Assembly (NCBI GenBank): GCA_002914805.1
Contig: JXTB01000050.1
Span: forward strand, 1,377,602 to 1,441,601
Length of the DNA: 64,000 bases
DNA from: Parasponia andersonii
Taxonomy: Eukaryota > Streptophyta > Magnoliopsida > Rosales > Cannabaceae
Direction of reading: 5' to 3'
Shown here: positions 50,046 to 63,237 of the stretch, piece by piece
How positions within the stretch are numbered: the stretch's first letter is position 1
How the letters are laid out: every line of letters starts with the position of its first letter
Program-made: the position numbers and the translations under genes
Notes under the pieces: generated by a model
What the model was told of the DNA's origin: nothing
Seen by the model: the letters and a program-made list of their open reading frames with translations, nothing else
The model's database searches: none

Positions 50046-50053
50046 CTCTTTCT
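50046..50053 (+). repeat. Right target duplication CTCTTTCT
   Basis: Identical to 49623-49630. Confidence 0.75.
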
Positions 50054-52195
50054 TCGTGAGTTAAGGATTTTGTTTAGTAACAACATCGGAAAAAAACAAA
50101 AGGAAAGAAAAGATCGCAATAAAAACAATGATCGTAAGATGCTAATAAAGTTAATGGATCCCTTCGGCGGATGAATCTTTAAAACTGATTAATATTTTCC
50201 TCGTTTGTACGTGACACATTTGTTTTTTTTTTGGGTCATAAAAAATAGTCACCTACTCACCATAATCTTTTCGTTACTTTTGTATTGCAACTTTCTCCAA
50301 ATAGTTTTTTCTTTGGAACACGCTCTAGGTAGTTGGAATTTGATCCTAGCCGTTTAAAAATTAGGGGAAGAAAAGAGAGGAAAATAAAAATTAATATATA
50401 GATATATATATATATATATATGTTTTAGTTTAAGGGTTAATTTCACTGTTGGACCTGAACTTTGAAATTGTTAGTTTAGCTCACAAGCTATATTCTAATT
50501 TCAAATTGGCCTCTAAAAAATTTCAAATTTAAAATTTTGTTCCTTGAACCGTGATTTCTTGGTTGTTGTCACAATTTCGTTGCCCTAAATTTTTCAGTTT
50601 TTAATACTTCAAGGATAAAAAATAAGACACACAAAAATAATTCAATGACTAGTACTCCATATAGGGTTAAAACAGAAAAAAAAAAAAAAAAAAGTAGTTC
50701 GGAAGCCAGAACAAACCATTTCAAAGATGAGAGCCAAAATCAAAGCTAATCTATAATTCACAGATCTAATTTAGAGACAAAAATGAAATTAACCTTTGTT
50801 TTTAATGCATATTATGTATTTCAATTTAACCTTACTTCATAGTGAAAATTTCTAATTTGTAACCAGTAAGTAAGTTACCAATTAGGCTTAGTTAATAACA
50901 ACATGATGAATTTGACATTTTTTTTTTTTGAAAATATATGATCAATTTCACTTGAACTATAGGACTTTTGGTTTTCGAACAATTACAAAAGGATATTATA
51001 TAGTTTAAATTCTAATGCTTAAATACATTCACGATTTGGTTATCAACACATGTTAGCTTTAACAATTTGAATGTTCTCACCAATCACAGCTCTTCCTCAT
51101 TTAGTACTTGTCAAAAAGGGCATTTCGATTTTAGACACCTAGAACTTGCAATTTTATACTATCTATATGGTCAGAAAATGTGCTCTTTTTTTTTTTTTTT
51201 TGAATAAAAAATGTGCTTTTTCTAAACACATGAGAATTCACCAAAAAGGGAACGGAATGAATCAACACTATGTTCTATCTAATTGTCTTTTTTTTTTCCG
51301 GTTGTTGGTGTTAGTTTATCTAATTCTATTTCCCTTATTTATCCTCCATCTACAAGATCTAGCCACTTCAAAATGCACACAACGCCTCATAATTAAAGTA
51401 ATCAAAAGACAAATACTCTATAAATGTACGTTTCGAAGTATTATCTATTTTGTCGATTACAATTTACAATTTCAGATGTAGTTGCAAGATGCACGGCCCC
51501 ATCGATCCAAATTTCCACTTGGGAAACAAAAACTGAGTAGTACTCCAAAAATCCTTTAAAATTAATTATACTTATACTTGGAAGGAGAAAACAAAAAAAG
51601 AAAAAAGAAAAAAGGAAAGGTGAAGGCTGTCACCAACTGCTACAAGTAGAAAACAACCAAGGCCAAGATTCCTTCACCAACTCCTCACCAAACTCTAAGC
51701 CCAAAAATTCCTACGTGTAACATTCCCATTCCACCATCCCCAGGCCCAAACATAAGTGGCCCCCGCTCAAAGGACCCACCCAATATACTCTACCGATAGT
51801 CTTTTACTATTTCATTTTTCACCCAAAAAAACGGAGTTATAATATATTTATTTATTATTAGATAATTTAATTAATAAATTAGATCTTTTTAATCTTATAA
51901 TTACGAGTAAAATAATAAATTGACACATTGAAATATTGAATGCACTCGGTATTCTCTAGTACTCGAGTAGTCCTTTACTCTTCCTTCTTTCACCCAAAAT
52001 TGATAAAATTCTAGACATTAATAATGATAACGTCATAAAGCACTAAATGATGCCCATACAAAAATTTTCACATATAACTAGGCGGAAAAGTCCACGACCA
52101 ATAATACCAATGTACCATTATTACTATACCAACAAGGGATTAGTGGCTCCCAGTGGCAGTGGCTTAGATTAAAGTTTGAAGCCGTAGGCTCATAC
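50054..52195. other. Intergenic, upstream of CCoAOMT
   Basis: No gene supported. The 111-residue frame at 51146-51481 is T/K-rich and without domain features. 51640-51790 is CA-rich with several ccaac and accaaac words (MYB-like half sites). The rest is AT-rich. Confidence 0.4.
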
Positions 52196-52404
52196 AAACT
52201 AACGAGCTCACCAACCCTGGACCGGTTTTGGTAAGCGGTCCAGATACCCAAACCGGTTCGAACCGGACTAAGAATCACCGTATATAATACCCCCTGCTTC
52301 TTCGTCTTTCTTCCAACTCAGTCTTTATCCTCTCGTCTCCGAAGACTGAATAAGAAAAAACCCAAAAGAGGGGGAAAAAAAAAAAACTTCACTTACAAAC
52401 AAAA
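52196..52404 (+). promoter_or_regulatory. CCoAOMT core promoter and 5' UTR
   Basis: TATA box tatataata at 52281-52289, about 115 bases before the start codon, so transcription probably begins near 52310-52320. An AC-II element ACCAACC lies at 52210-52216; such elements bind the MYB factors that co-ordinate lignin genes. A perfect 14-base palindrome CCGGTTCGAACCGG is at 52253-52266, with further CCGGTT repeats just upstream (52219-52226). The leader is CT-rich then A-rich. Confidence 0.65.
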
Positions 52405-54014
<1,610 letters not shown>

Positions 54015-57000
54015 GCGAGGAAAATGGACCAATCCAATCACCACCGTTCGATCCACCAACCTAATGTTAGCTGGCTGCCTGCCTTGAAAATTTACATTTT
54101 TTTTTTTCAAGAACAACAAAAAAAATATTATAATTTCTACGTGTTTTGTGATCTTTTACACGATCTTTGTCTCTGTGTATTAATTATATTTGTATTTGGA
54201 TATTGTCTTCAAAGTCTATAATGCTGATATATAATTTGACGCTCCTCCCCTTTCCTTACATTTCAGTACAAGCTGTGTTTCGAGGTAACGTTCATTTAGG
54301 TATATAATAATCCCTTAAATGATTGTCACGTTTTTTTTATTGTTATATTGTTGCGGTTTCTCGCTTTATCTGCAATACAAAATTTGATTTTCAAGAAAGT
54401 AATCTCTACATTGTTAAACCCCAAGAAATGCCCAATTTATATATGCTTCGGATGATGTCTCCTTTGTCTAAAATAGGGCTAATCACGCTTTTTAGTTCCC
54501 ATATTTGTGTTCTGTATATTTTTTATTTAGTAACACAACACGATTAAAATTGCTAAGCAAAAGTACTTTTGACATCTCGTAAATTTTGTGTGTGGGTTAA
54601 AAACTTGATACAATTACTGATGCCACTGGAAATTTCAAGTGTTAATTTGTTATGTTTAGGACAAAACAAAATACTGGAATCACGTCAACACACACGTTGT
54701 TATGGCGAGGAGGAGGACCAATTAAAGATTTTTTCTTAGTTCAATTATTTATATATTTTTGGCTCAATAGACTTTTCTATTTTGAAACATCTTCATGAAA
54801 AATAAATAAATAGACAACGATAAGTAGTTCACCACATTGATATTGTCAATACTTTACAGGTGGAGGGGCCACCATCCACCCACTAACTCCAACGACCAAG
54901 CCCCATATAATTCTACAATTTTTTTTTAACTTATTATTCTCTTTATATTACTCTTTTACTTTCAGCATTATAATACAATATGAATGAGGTCTGTATTTAA
55001 TTATCTTGTTCGATAGCTTAAATTTTCTTTTGTTTAGTCCAGGTACTAAACAACTTGCTGGATAGCTTAGTTTGATTATTGTTTCTATATTTATTGTTGC
55101 CGGCAATTTGCAGTAACCCCATTCATTAAATTACCTGAGTTTTACAGTATTGATTGTGATTGAATCCATGTATCTATGATAAAAATTGAGTGAAAAAAAA
55201 TAGAATAATTTATTAATTCTCTTTTTTAAGTTTTGTTTCGCCTTACAAAATTCGTTGACCATATAAAAAGATCAAAGGAAGAAAGAGACAGTGAGAAAGA
55301 TCAAGATCACATGTATTATATACTAATTTGTGTCTAACTACTCAATTTTTAACACAGTAAGTAAAATTCTTGAAAGAAGGAGTTACTCGACTCTTTTTTC
55401 AATTGTTTGTTTTTGTCCCCCTATTTTTTATTTGTCCCTCTATTTTTTAACTTCTATTTAAATAATGTGTCAACGTATGAATGGTTGGACACAAACTGGT
55501 ACAGAAGTTTTTTGATCCGAAGGATACATATAAATTAACTACGTAGCAAATATGCTTTTGCAATAGTATTTATTTATTGCAGTTAGAGAATAACGGTACT
55601 TTTAGTAATCCGTAATTGAAAAAGTCATAATTAAGTTACTAAGTAACAAATCGGAAGAGAAAACAATCATAACTAAGTTACTAAGTAACCAATCGGAAGA
55701 GAAAAGAAAACGTACTAAAGGAATTTGAATTCAAAGATTCTTTTATTGTGTTTACTAATACTTTTTAGGAATTTGGAAAGAAGAATAACTTAACTCTCTT
55801 TCTTTTGTTCATAAATAGAAATAGAAATAAATTAAAAAGTACTATTTTTGTTTGTTTTTTAGGAAGGCAAACTAGTAGATTCAAAGGAATTAAACTAGCA
55901 TTTAGTTGTTAAGCAAAAATGGAAAAAGAACGAGAATAGTAATGGAAATTGAATGAAAGTAGGCAAAAATGGAAAAAGAACGATAATAGTAATGGAAATT
56001 GAATGAAATTAGTAATGGAATGAAAAAAAAAATTGATTGATTTATTTAATTGACATATTAGAATAAGTGTCTGAACGAGATTTATTATGTTTAGTTTATT
56101 ATAGAATGGAATGAAATTAACATTATTTAGATAAAAATGCTTTTATTATTAGAAAATTCGGACAAATAGTTAAATTGTTACAAAACTCGTTTTTTCCCAT
56201 AAAAAAATTAATTCTTGTTTTAAAAAATAATTTACTCATATATATATATATATATGAGCATCTTTTTAATAAATGAAATAAATTTTGAAGAAAAACTATA
56301 AAAGTAATTATTCCATAACTTATCAATAAGATATTTTATAAATAAATTTACTTCAAAATTATTCGACTATAATAAAATAATTAAGCAACAACCAAAAGTA
56401 TTTCACAAATATTAAATATAATCACTTACAGCTGTTCTTTGATAATTTTAAACCTGCAACCCAAAAAACAGAAAAAGAAGAAGACAAAATTGTAGGAAAA
56501 AGAACATAACAAGAAGAAGACAAATTTACAGAGCTCAGCGCCAAAAAAGCATATTCTAATTTTGCAAGTGTTATTGCAGAATACTTGACATGGAGAAGTG
56601 ATGTGGGACAGGGAAGTAAATTGAAATAAAGGGTACTTAGGTCATAAAACTTTCGGGGGTTGAAATGTATTGGGCTTTCTACCCATTTAGTTTAGGAAAC
56701 CAATTCCATTAGTTGACTGAATAGTAATTCAGTTGGAATAATCTTTCTTCGCTCTAAAAAGCAAACCAAACAAACGAATGGGCCGCTCTTAGAAATAGTC
56801 TTTCTATTCTCACTCCTATTGCTTCGAACCAAACGCCATCTAAATTCAAAATAAGATTAGTGGCACCGATAGAACTTGAATTATTTAATACGTAGCAATT
56901 TAATCCTCAAAATTTTAATTGCAGTAATAAAATTTTAAAATTTTCTAATTTCAAGTGATTTAGTCCCTAAATTATCTAAATTGTAATTTATTGTTAAATT

Positions 57001-57532
57001 TTTGACAAAAAATACACATGAAGAGTACGTGGTAATATCTAAAATTGTATTTGAAAAGTAATTTAAAAATTTTAAGCATAAAAATAAACGATCACAATTT
57101 TTTTTTTTAAATTTACAGCTTCAAAAACCTTAAAAAAATATAAATAATACATATTTTCTTCTCTCGAAATTTTTTTGTTCAGTTTATTATCTTTTAATTA
57201 AATACATTTTCAAATACTACAACATGCTCTTCAAATGTGTTTTTGATCATAAATTTAAATTGATTCGTTGAAAAATTTAGAGGCTTAATTGCCACGAGTT
57301 GGATAGCTAAGAAACCATTTGTGCTATAAACCCTTCAAAATAAGTTGATTACAAAACTAAATTTACTTTGTAATTTGATTTACGAAAAGTTTAGTTGCTT
57401 ATTCCGTGGTGGGTGTCATAGGAATTAAATTCTTTACATGCAAATAAATATAGGAATGTAGAAATTTCCTTTCCCTTAATAAACGTGCCATAGATCTATT
57501 TGCTTCATAGTATTCTAATGGGACAAATTTCC
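54015..57532. other. 3' flank of CCoAOMT and intergenic DNA with local duplications
   Basis: 54015-54230 probably holds the CCoAOMT 3' UTR. Two tandem duplications follow: a 42-base unit at 55632-55715 (taagttactaagtaac...) and a 50-base unit at 55913-56012 (gcaaaaatggaaaaagaacg...). No gene supported. Confidence 0.5.
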
Positions 57533-57533
57533 C

Positions 57534-57701
57534 GTTGACATATAGATGGGATTATTCGTCTTGTGCATTCAAGATACAACATATGCATCCTTACTTTTAA
57601 CATATGTTTTCTTTCCAGTTGACATAAAGATGAGATTATTCGTCTTGTGCATTCAAGTTACAACATATGCATCCTCACTTTTATTATGACATATGTCTTC
57701 T
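57534..57701 (+). repeat. 84-bp tandem duplication
   Basis: Two copies beginning gttgacata (57534 and 57618) share lines gattattcgtcttgtgcatt and acaacatatgcatcc. Differences between copies are few. A third partial repeat of a different line (ctcgaccctttata, ctctttctcatttt) follows at 57750-57880. Confidence 0.8.
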
Positions 57702-57932
57702 TTGAAGTGCTTAGATTCAATCGCAAAAGGCTAACTTATTGATTGGAATAACTCGACCATTTATTACCTCTTTCTCATTTTCCTCGACCCTTTATAACAT
57801 ATTTCTCATTTTCTATGTCTTGCTAATTTGGAATATTGGAGTATCTCGACCCTTTATAAACTCTTTCTCATTTTCCATGTCTTGCCGATTTGGTATTTTG
57901 TTCAAACGTCCAATATATATATATATATATAT

Positions 57933-58175
57933 GGGTGCCAATCCAATAGGTATTTTTTTTCTTTACCTATGGGTAGGTATTTTTTTTTTAGCCGTTGGAT
58001 CACCATCTAATGGTGATCCAATGGCTATAATGAAGTGCATGAAAAGACGTGCATCATTAATGCTCTTTCTCTCTCTTACTTTTTATAATAAAAAAATGTG
58101 CATGCTAAATTTTCATTGGCCAAATTGATACCTATACATAGGTAAAAAAAAATAATACCTACTGGATTGGTGCCC
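57933..58175. mobile_element. MITE, most complete copy of the family
   Basis: 243 bp with inverted ends GGGTGCCAATCCAATAGG and, reversed from the right, GGGCACCAATCCAGTAGG, continuing through tttttttacctat. A further internal palindrome pairs TTGGATCACCAT (57995-58006) with ATGGTGATCCAA (58010-58021). It is inserted in a TA repeat, so the target duplication cannot be sized. Related copies: 20808-21039, 58670-58856, about 58870-59072 (weak), 48905-49115. The short frames at 57739-58128 that cross it are not genes. Confidence 0.75.
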
Positions 58176-58669
58176 TATATATATATATGATATCTTATGG
58201 CTGAATCTTTTAGTTATTCAAGTTTGTATTCTGTTTGTAGTGGACCGATTATTAAGTTTTAATCTAATAGTGTGATCATATACTTTTGGAATTGTATCAT
58301 TTATATTAGTCATATAGGTGTTTTGTTCCTTTACGTGTGAAACTTGAGAAAGTCTATATGATTCTAATTTAATAGCTATTGATTTTCATATGGTATCTTG
58401 TATATAAGATTCACACCTAATTGTATTAGTTAAAGAAGTCTAGTATTCATTTCTCATGTATAGTAATCGATGATATTTATTATTCTGTAATTGAGGATTT
58501 ACACTACCAAAATGACACGAAATAATTTCTTAGTTTCAGCTTATTAATTTTTTTTAGTGTATCACTATAAGTGTGTGTACTCTAATTTATGACCTTTCTA
58601 AATAATTTGATTAGTTTGGCATTTATATCTATGTTGCATATAGTTAATTAACTAGTATTCTAAATTCTA

Positions 58670-58856
58670 ATANCCTATGAAAATTTAGTATGCACATTTT
58701 TTTATTGTAAAAAATAAGAGAGAGAAAGAACATTAATGATGCACGTCTTTTCATGTACTTCATTATAACTATTGAATCACCATTAGATGGTGATCCAACG
58801 GTACAAAAAAAAATACCTACCTATAGGTAAAAAAAAATACCTATTAGATTGACCAC
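58670..58856. mobile_element. MITE, left-truncated copy
   Basis: Shares cattaatgatgcacgtctttt, caccattagatggtgatcc and the right end acctatagg...ctattagattgacca with 57933-58175 in opposite orientation; the left end is missing. Contains the single N at 58673. A much weaker relative follows at 58870-59072 (tacctataaataggta, ttattggactgggaacc). Confidence 0.55.
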
Positions 58857-59264
58857 CTATATATATATTAATATTTTTTTTCTACATAATTAAAAATTAT
58901 CATGTCTTTTTATGATAAAAGTGAAAACTATTAAGTAATTAATATTTATTTTTATTGTGTGTTTTTTTTAATTACTCAAATTAGGATAATCGTTAGATAA
59001 TAATTCAATAGCTAAGAAAAAATATACCTATAAATAGGTATATAAAAAAAAGTCTTATTGGACTGGGAACCATAGATAACCTAGTATATATTGAAAGAAA
59101 GCCTCAAGATACTATATTGTGTAACAAATAAATTGCTAAGTCAAATTTGGACAGATAATTCAAAGCCATTGAATTAGTTGAACTAAAAGTTACACGAGTT
59201 TAGCTAAGTAATGAGCAATGATATTCCATAAATGAGGAACAAACTCGAAAGCAGAAACTAAGAC

Positions 59265-59383
59265 TACCTAAGAAAGATGCCAAACTACAGAATTTTAACA
59301 AACTCCTACGTGTTGAATGATAATTACCTAACAAAGATGCCAAACTAAATATTTTAACCAAGTTCTACGTGTTGAATGTTAAT
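59265..59383 (+). repeat. 60-bp tandem duplication
   Basis: Two copies starting taccta (59265, 59325) share aaagatgccaaacta and ctacgtgttgaatg. Confidence 0.75.
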
Positions 59384-59489
59384 TACTTGTAATTTACGTA
59401 ACAATTTCCAAGTTTTTCTTAGACCCTCTACTTTGGAGGAAGTGTAATTACTGACGGACTATACCTGCAACAAGACCACCGGCCCATTA

Positions 59490-59923
59490 ATCTAGTTTCT
59501 TATCTAAAAAAAATCTTATGCGAGAAAAAAATGAAACTGCTACATATATGTGTATATAAAAACTTTGTGTCCAGTGAAATTTTTTTAACAACCCAAATTT
59601 CAGTTCAGCACATGTCATGTGCTTATTAATTTTATATTTTTACTTAATTTGCTTGATTCAGCGAAGCATTATTACCATAAATATAAGTTTGTGGACGTAC
59701 TTCTAAATCTATCTGGTTTTTGCTAATATCATTATTTCTATGTAATTTTGCGTTGTTTTCTTTTATACCTGAGATTTCCGAAGTCCAAATCTAACCCATT
59801 TTTCATCATGTGAAGATAGTTCTAAATCTGATATTTGTATGATTTTTATTACTCTCATAAAGTTCCAGTTATTTACCTTGTTGGATCATGTGTTTTCTTC
59901 CTAATCATTAGTGAAATAAAGTA

Positions 59924-59966
<43 letters not shown>

Positions 59967-61185
59967 TTTTCCTATTGTTTGTTTAAGCTAAGCTTACGGG
60001 ACTTTTGTAATTATTAATTTTAATTGGTATAGGTTATTGTAATGCGTTTATTTGATTAGTAAATGAAATTTCTGTTTGATTAAAATAATATAAGTGAAGA
60101 GCTAATTGATGCATGCTAAGAGATCACATTTCTTTAGATGGCGAAACCTTAACCTAGTCTTCTGGCAAATTCAACCCGGTCTTAACTCTTAATCCATATT
60201 CCATACAATTAGAGAAAAATAAAATAAAATAAAAGAACGAAATGATGAGGACTGGAAAACCTATAATAATTTTATAGGTCATGCATCCAAATCCATATAA
60301 TATTTTTTTTGAAGGAAAAATCCATATAATGTTTTGACCCTAAAAGCAATACATAAATAAAAAATAAAGATGCAAATGGGCCATGAACATGCAATAGACC
60401 TTTTATCTTATTTTATTTATGTCATATCTCATTTTTTCTAGATTCTCATCTAAAAATAATATCTACGGGAAAGAAATGAATTGAACATATATAGACCGAG
60501 TGTCCATTGAAAATTGGTTCACATTATAACGACCTATATTTCAATTCAGAACATGTCATGTGTTCGTTAACATTATATGTTTGCTTAATTTGCCCGATTC
60601 ATTGAAGAATTAGGCATATGTTAACATAAATATAGATTTGTGTATGTATGATTTTAGATTTATGTGGGTTTCGTTAGTTTTATTATTTTTATGTAATTTA
60701 TGTTTTTCTTCTTTGATATCTGAGATTTCCAAGGTCCAAATCTGACCCATTTTTTATCATGTGAAGATAGTTCATCTAAATATGAGATTTGTTTAATTTT
60801 TATTACTATAAGCCATAAGGTTCTAGTTGTACACCCTGTCGGATCATGTGTTTTTTTCTTAATCGATAGTAAAATAAAATATTTTCTTTTCTATTGTTTG
60901 TTTACTGTTACCGGATTCTTGTAATTCTTATTTTTTTTATTGGAATAATTATTATAATACGTTTATTTAATTAATAAACGAAATTTATGTTTGATTAAAA
61001 TAAATCAATGAAGAGTTAATTGACGCAGGCTCAGAAATCTGCACATTTCTTTAGACGGTGAAACGTTAACCCATTCTTCTGGAAAATTCAACCCGGTCTT
61101 AATCCATATAATTAGAGAAAAATAAATAAAATAAAATAACGAGATGATAAGGACCGGAAAACCTATGATCATTTTATTTTTGTAA
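59490..61185 (+). repeat. Direct duplication of about 0.8-0.95 kb
   Basis: 59490-60280 and about 60430-61185 are colinear: acatgtcatgtg (59610, 60553), gtgaagatagtt (59811, 60761), ggatcatgtg (59883, 60841), cttctgg with attcaacccggtctta (60158-60185, 61076-61102) and ggac(t/c)ggaaaacctat (60249, 61152). Offsets run from 950 down to 902 bases owing to indels, e.g. the TA repeat at 59926-59958 only in copy 1. No coding sequence. Confidence 0.65.
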
Positions 61186-62480
61186 TGGACTGCATCTTTC
61201 ATTTTGAATTAGATGTGGTTGTAGCTTTCTTCAAAATCCTAATGTTGTACAAGCAAAGCAACCTATATACTATACGTAGTTGGACTTGGTAGGTTGAACT
61301 GATGTGTCTGGCCAGCATCCCAAAACTGACTGTTGACCAAACTAAACAAGAGACTACCTCAACTCACAGTCTCATATCAATTTGAAAAGTTCTCTAATAC
61401 TAACCACTACTTCGTTTTTTTTTTTTTTTTTGGTAATAAAACTAACCACTCGCTACAAAGCATAAAATTCTACCTATTATAGACCTAAAATAGTCTTTTA
61501 CTACGACACTATCTATTTTCTTATTCTAAAAATTGTTATATATTTTTACTTCACTTATAATTTTTATAATTTTAGAGTTACGTAGAATATGCATTTTTAT
61601 AATTTTAGAGTAACGCAGAATAGGCACGAGAACTTATTATCTCTAATGGGATTTAATAAGATAAAGTGGAGATTCGATAATAGTAAATATTTTCTTTTAA
61701 TTTATAATAAATAAAAGTTATTAATTAAGTTCAGTTTTTTTTTTTTTTAAATACTGTGTGCAATTTTAGAATTTGGCATTGTAATGAGTAAGGTGAAAAA
61801 CAATAAGTCTTTCTTTGAGGACATTTCGGACAAACTAGAACTTTTAGTTGGGTTGGGATGATTACAGATATATCTTATGAGTAGGTGAATCCCCTTTGCC
61901 AATAACCAGTAAGTTAAGCGCGTTAATTGCAAGAAGTTTAACTATAAGGACCAAATCATAACAATTAACAAATAAATCGTGGTCAAAAGTATATATATAT
62001 ATATATTAAGATTATCAAAATACCCCACAAAACTCAAATTAATTAACTACAAAAAAATGGTATAAAACTTTTCTTCATTATTTTTTTTTTTCAATCAATG
62101 ACCAACAGGCATATATATATATATATTGAGATTCAAATTGTTTGGTGACAAGTTTAAAATAATAATAATTTTATCTTTTACTGCCTCAAAATACAAAGAC
62201 TGAAATTTGTTAATCCCAAGTCATTTTTGTTGTTTTAGAGAATTTAAGAGAGAAACTAAATATTTCATCTAAATTCAAGAAATATTTATTTATATATATA
62301 TATATATATAGCTAGTATTCCTTCCTAGTTCCAAACAAATATATAGGCTACAATTTTCCATTCCAATAACTTAAGACCATCATTGTAATATAGACTCACA
62401 TTTTGGACCATTTTATCATAACAGAAAGACCTCTCGTCAAGTTCTTTGTAGAACTTGGCCCAAAACTCAGAATCAGAATC
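61186..62480. other. Intergenic AT-rich DNA
   Basis: No gene supported. Contains T-tracts, (TA)n runs at about 61990-62005, 62111-62127 and 62291-62310, and a short duplicated line (aatttttataattttagagt) near 61558-61617. Confidence 0.4.
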
Positions 62481-63237
62481 TAAGGGGGTATTTGGAATCA
62501 TAATTAAAAAAAAGAGTTTTATGTTTTTAAAAGCAAAAAATTGTTTTATGAAAACAAATAAGAGTGTTTTCAAAGAAAATTCAGAGAATAAAAATTATTA
62601 TTTTCAAAGTATTTTTTTAATTTTTTTTTTAGAAAAATTGATTCATTCATATGATTTTCATATACACATTCTCTTATAATTTTTTCTCCCTCTTTATTCT
62701 CTCTCATCATTTTATCATTTTCTCTCTCCTTGTTTTGTCCCAGTACTTTTTCACTCGTCACTTTCTGTCCCTTCATTTTTTTTATTACATTCTCTTTCCT
62801 CATTTTCTATTACTACTCTATCTTTTATGATATTCTCTATTCTTATTCTCTCTCTACATGCATTTTCATCACATTCTTTTTCTTGTATGTTTTTATTAGT
62901 TTCTCTTTATATAGTCGTTCTTACATTTTATCCCTTCATTCTCTCTCGTTATTATCTTTTATTACTTTTTCTCTTATGATTTTTTTGTCTCCTCATTTTC
63001 TCTCTTGAATTTTTCTTTTCTCATTCTCTCTTGATTTTTTCTCTCTTAATATTTTTTTTTCAATGCAAATATAATTTTTTTTATATTTATCTAATTTTTT
63101 GACCTAAAAACTGATTTTTAAGAAATATTTGCTAAACACCTAGTATTTATGAAAGCAATAAAAAATAGTTGTTGTTCTCATCTTTGAGTACAAAACTTTG
63201 AGAATTAAAAAAAAAAATTCAATGCCAAACATGCCTA
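62481..63237. mobile_element. Possible non-autonomous element with imperfect inverted ends
   Basis: 757 bp between TAAGGGGGTATTTGGAAT and, reversed from the right, TAGGCATGTTTGGCATTG, ends that match imperfectly but share TTTGG. AATCAGAA occurs at 62471-62478 and 63238-63245, two bases off the left end, a possible 8-bp duplication. The interior (62690-63040) is an unusual pyrimidine-rich tract of tctctc and cattttc words that produces spurious open frames. Confidence 0.4.

Noticed and set aside
51146..51481. 111-residue plus-strand frame as a gene
   Set aside because: Composition is that of AT-rich spacer with T-tracts; no domain or splice context.
62690..63040. Frames in the pyrimidine-rich tract
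   Set aside because: Low-complexity TCT/TTC composition yields Ser/Phe-rich frames; no gene signal.
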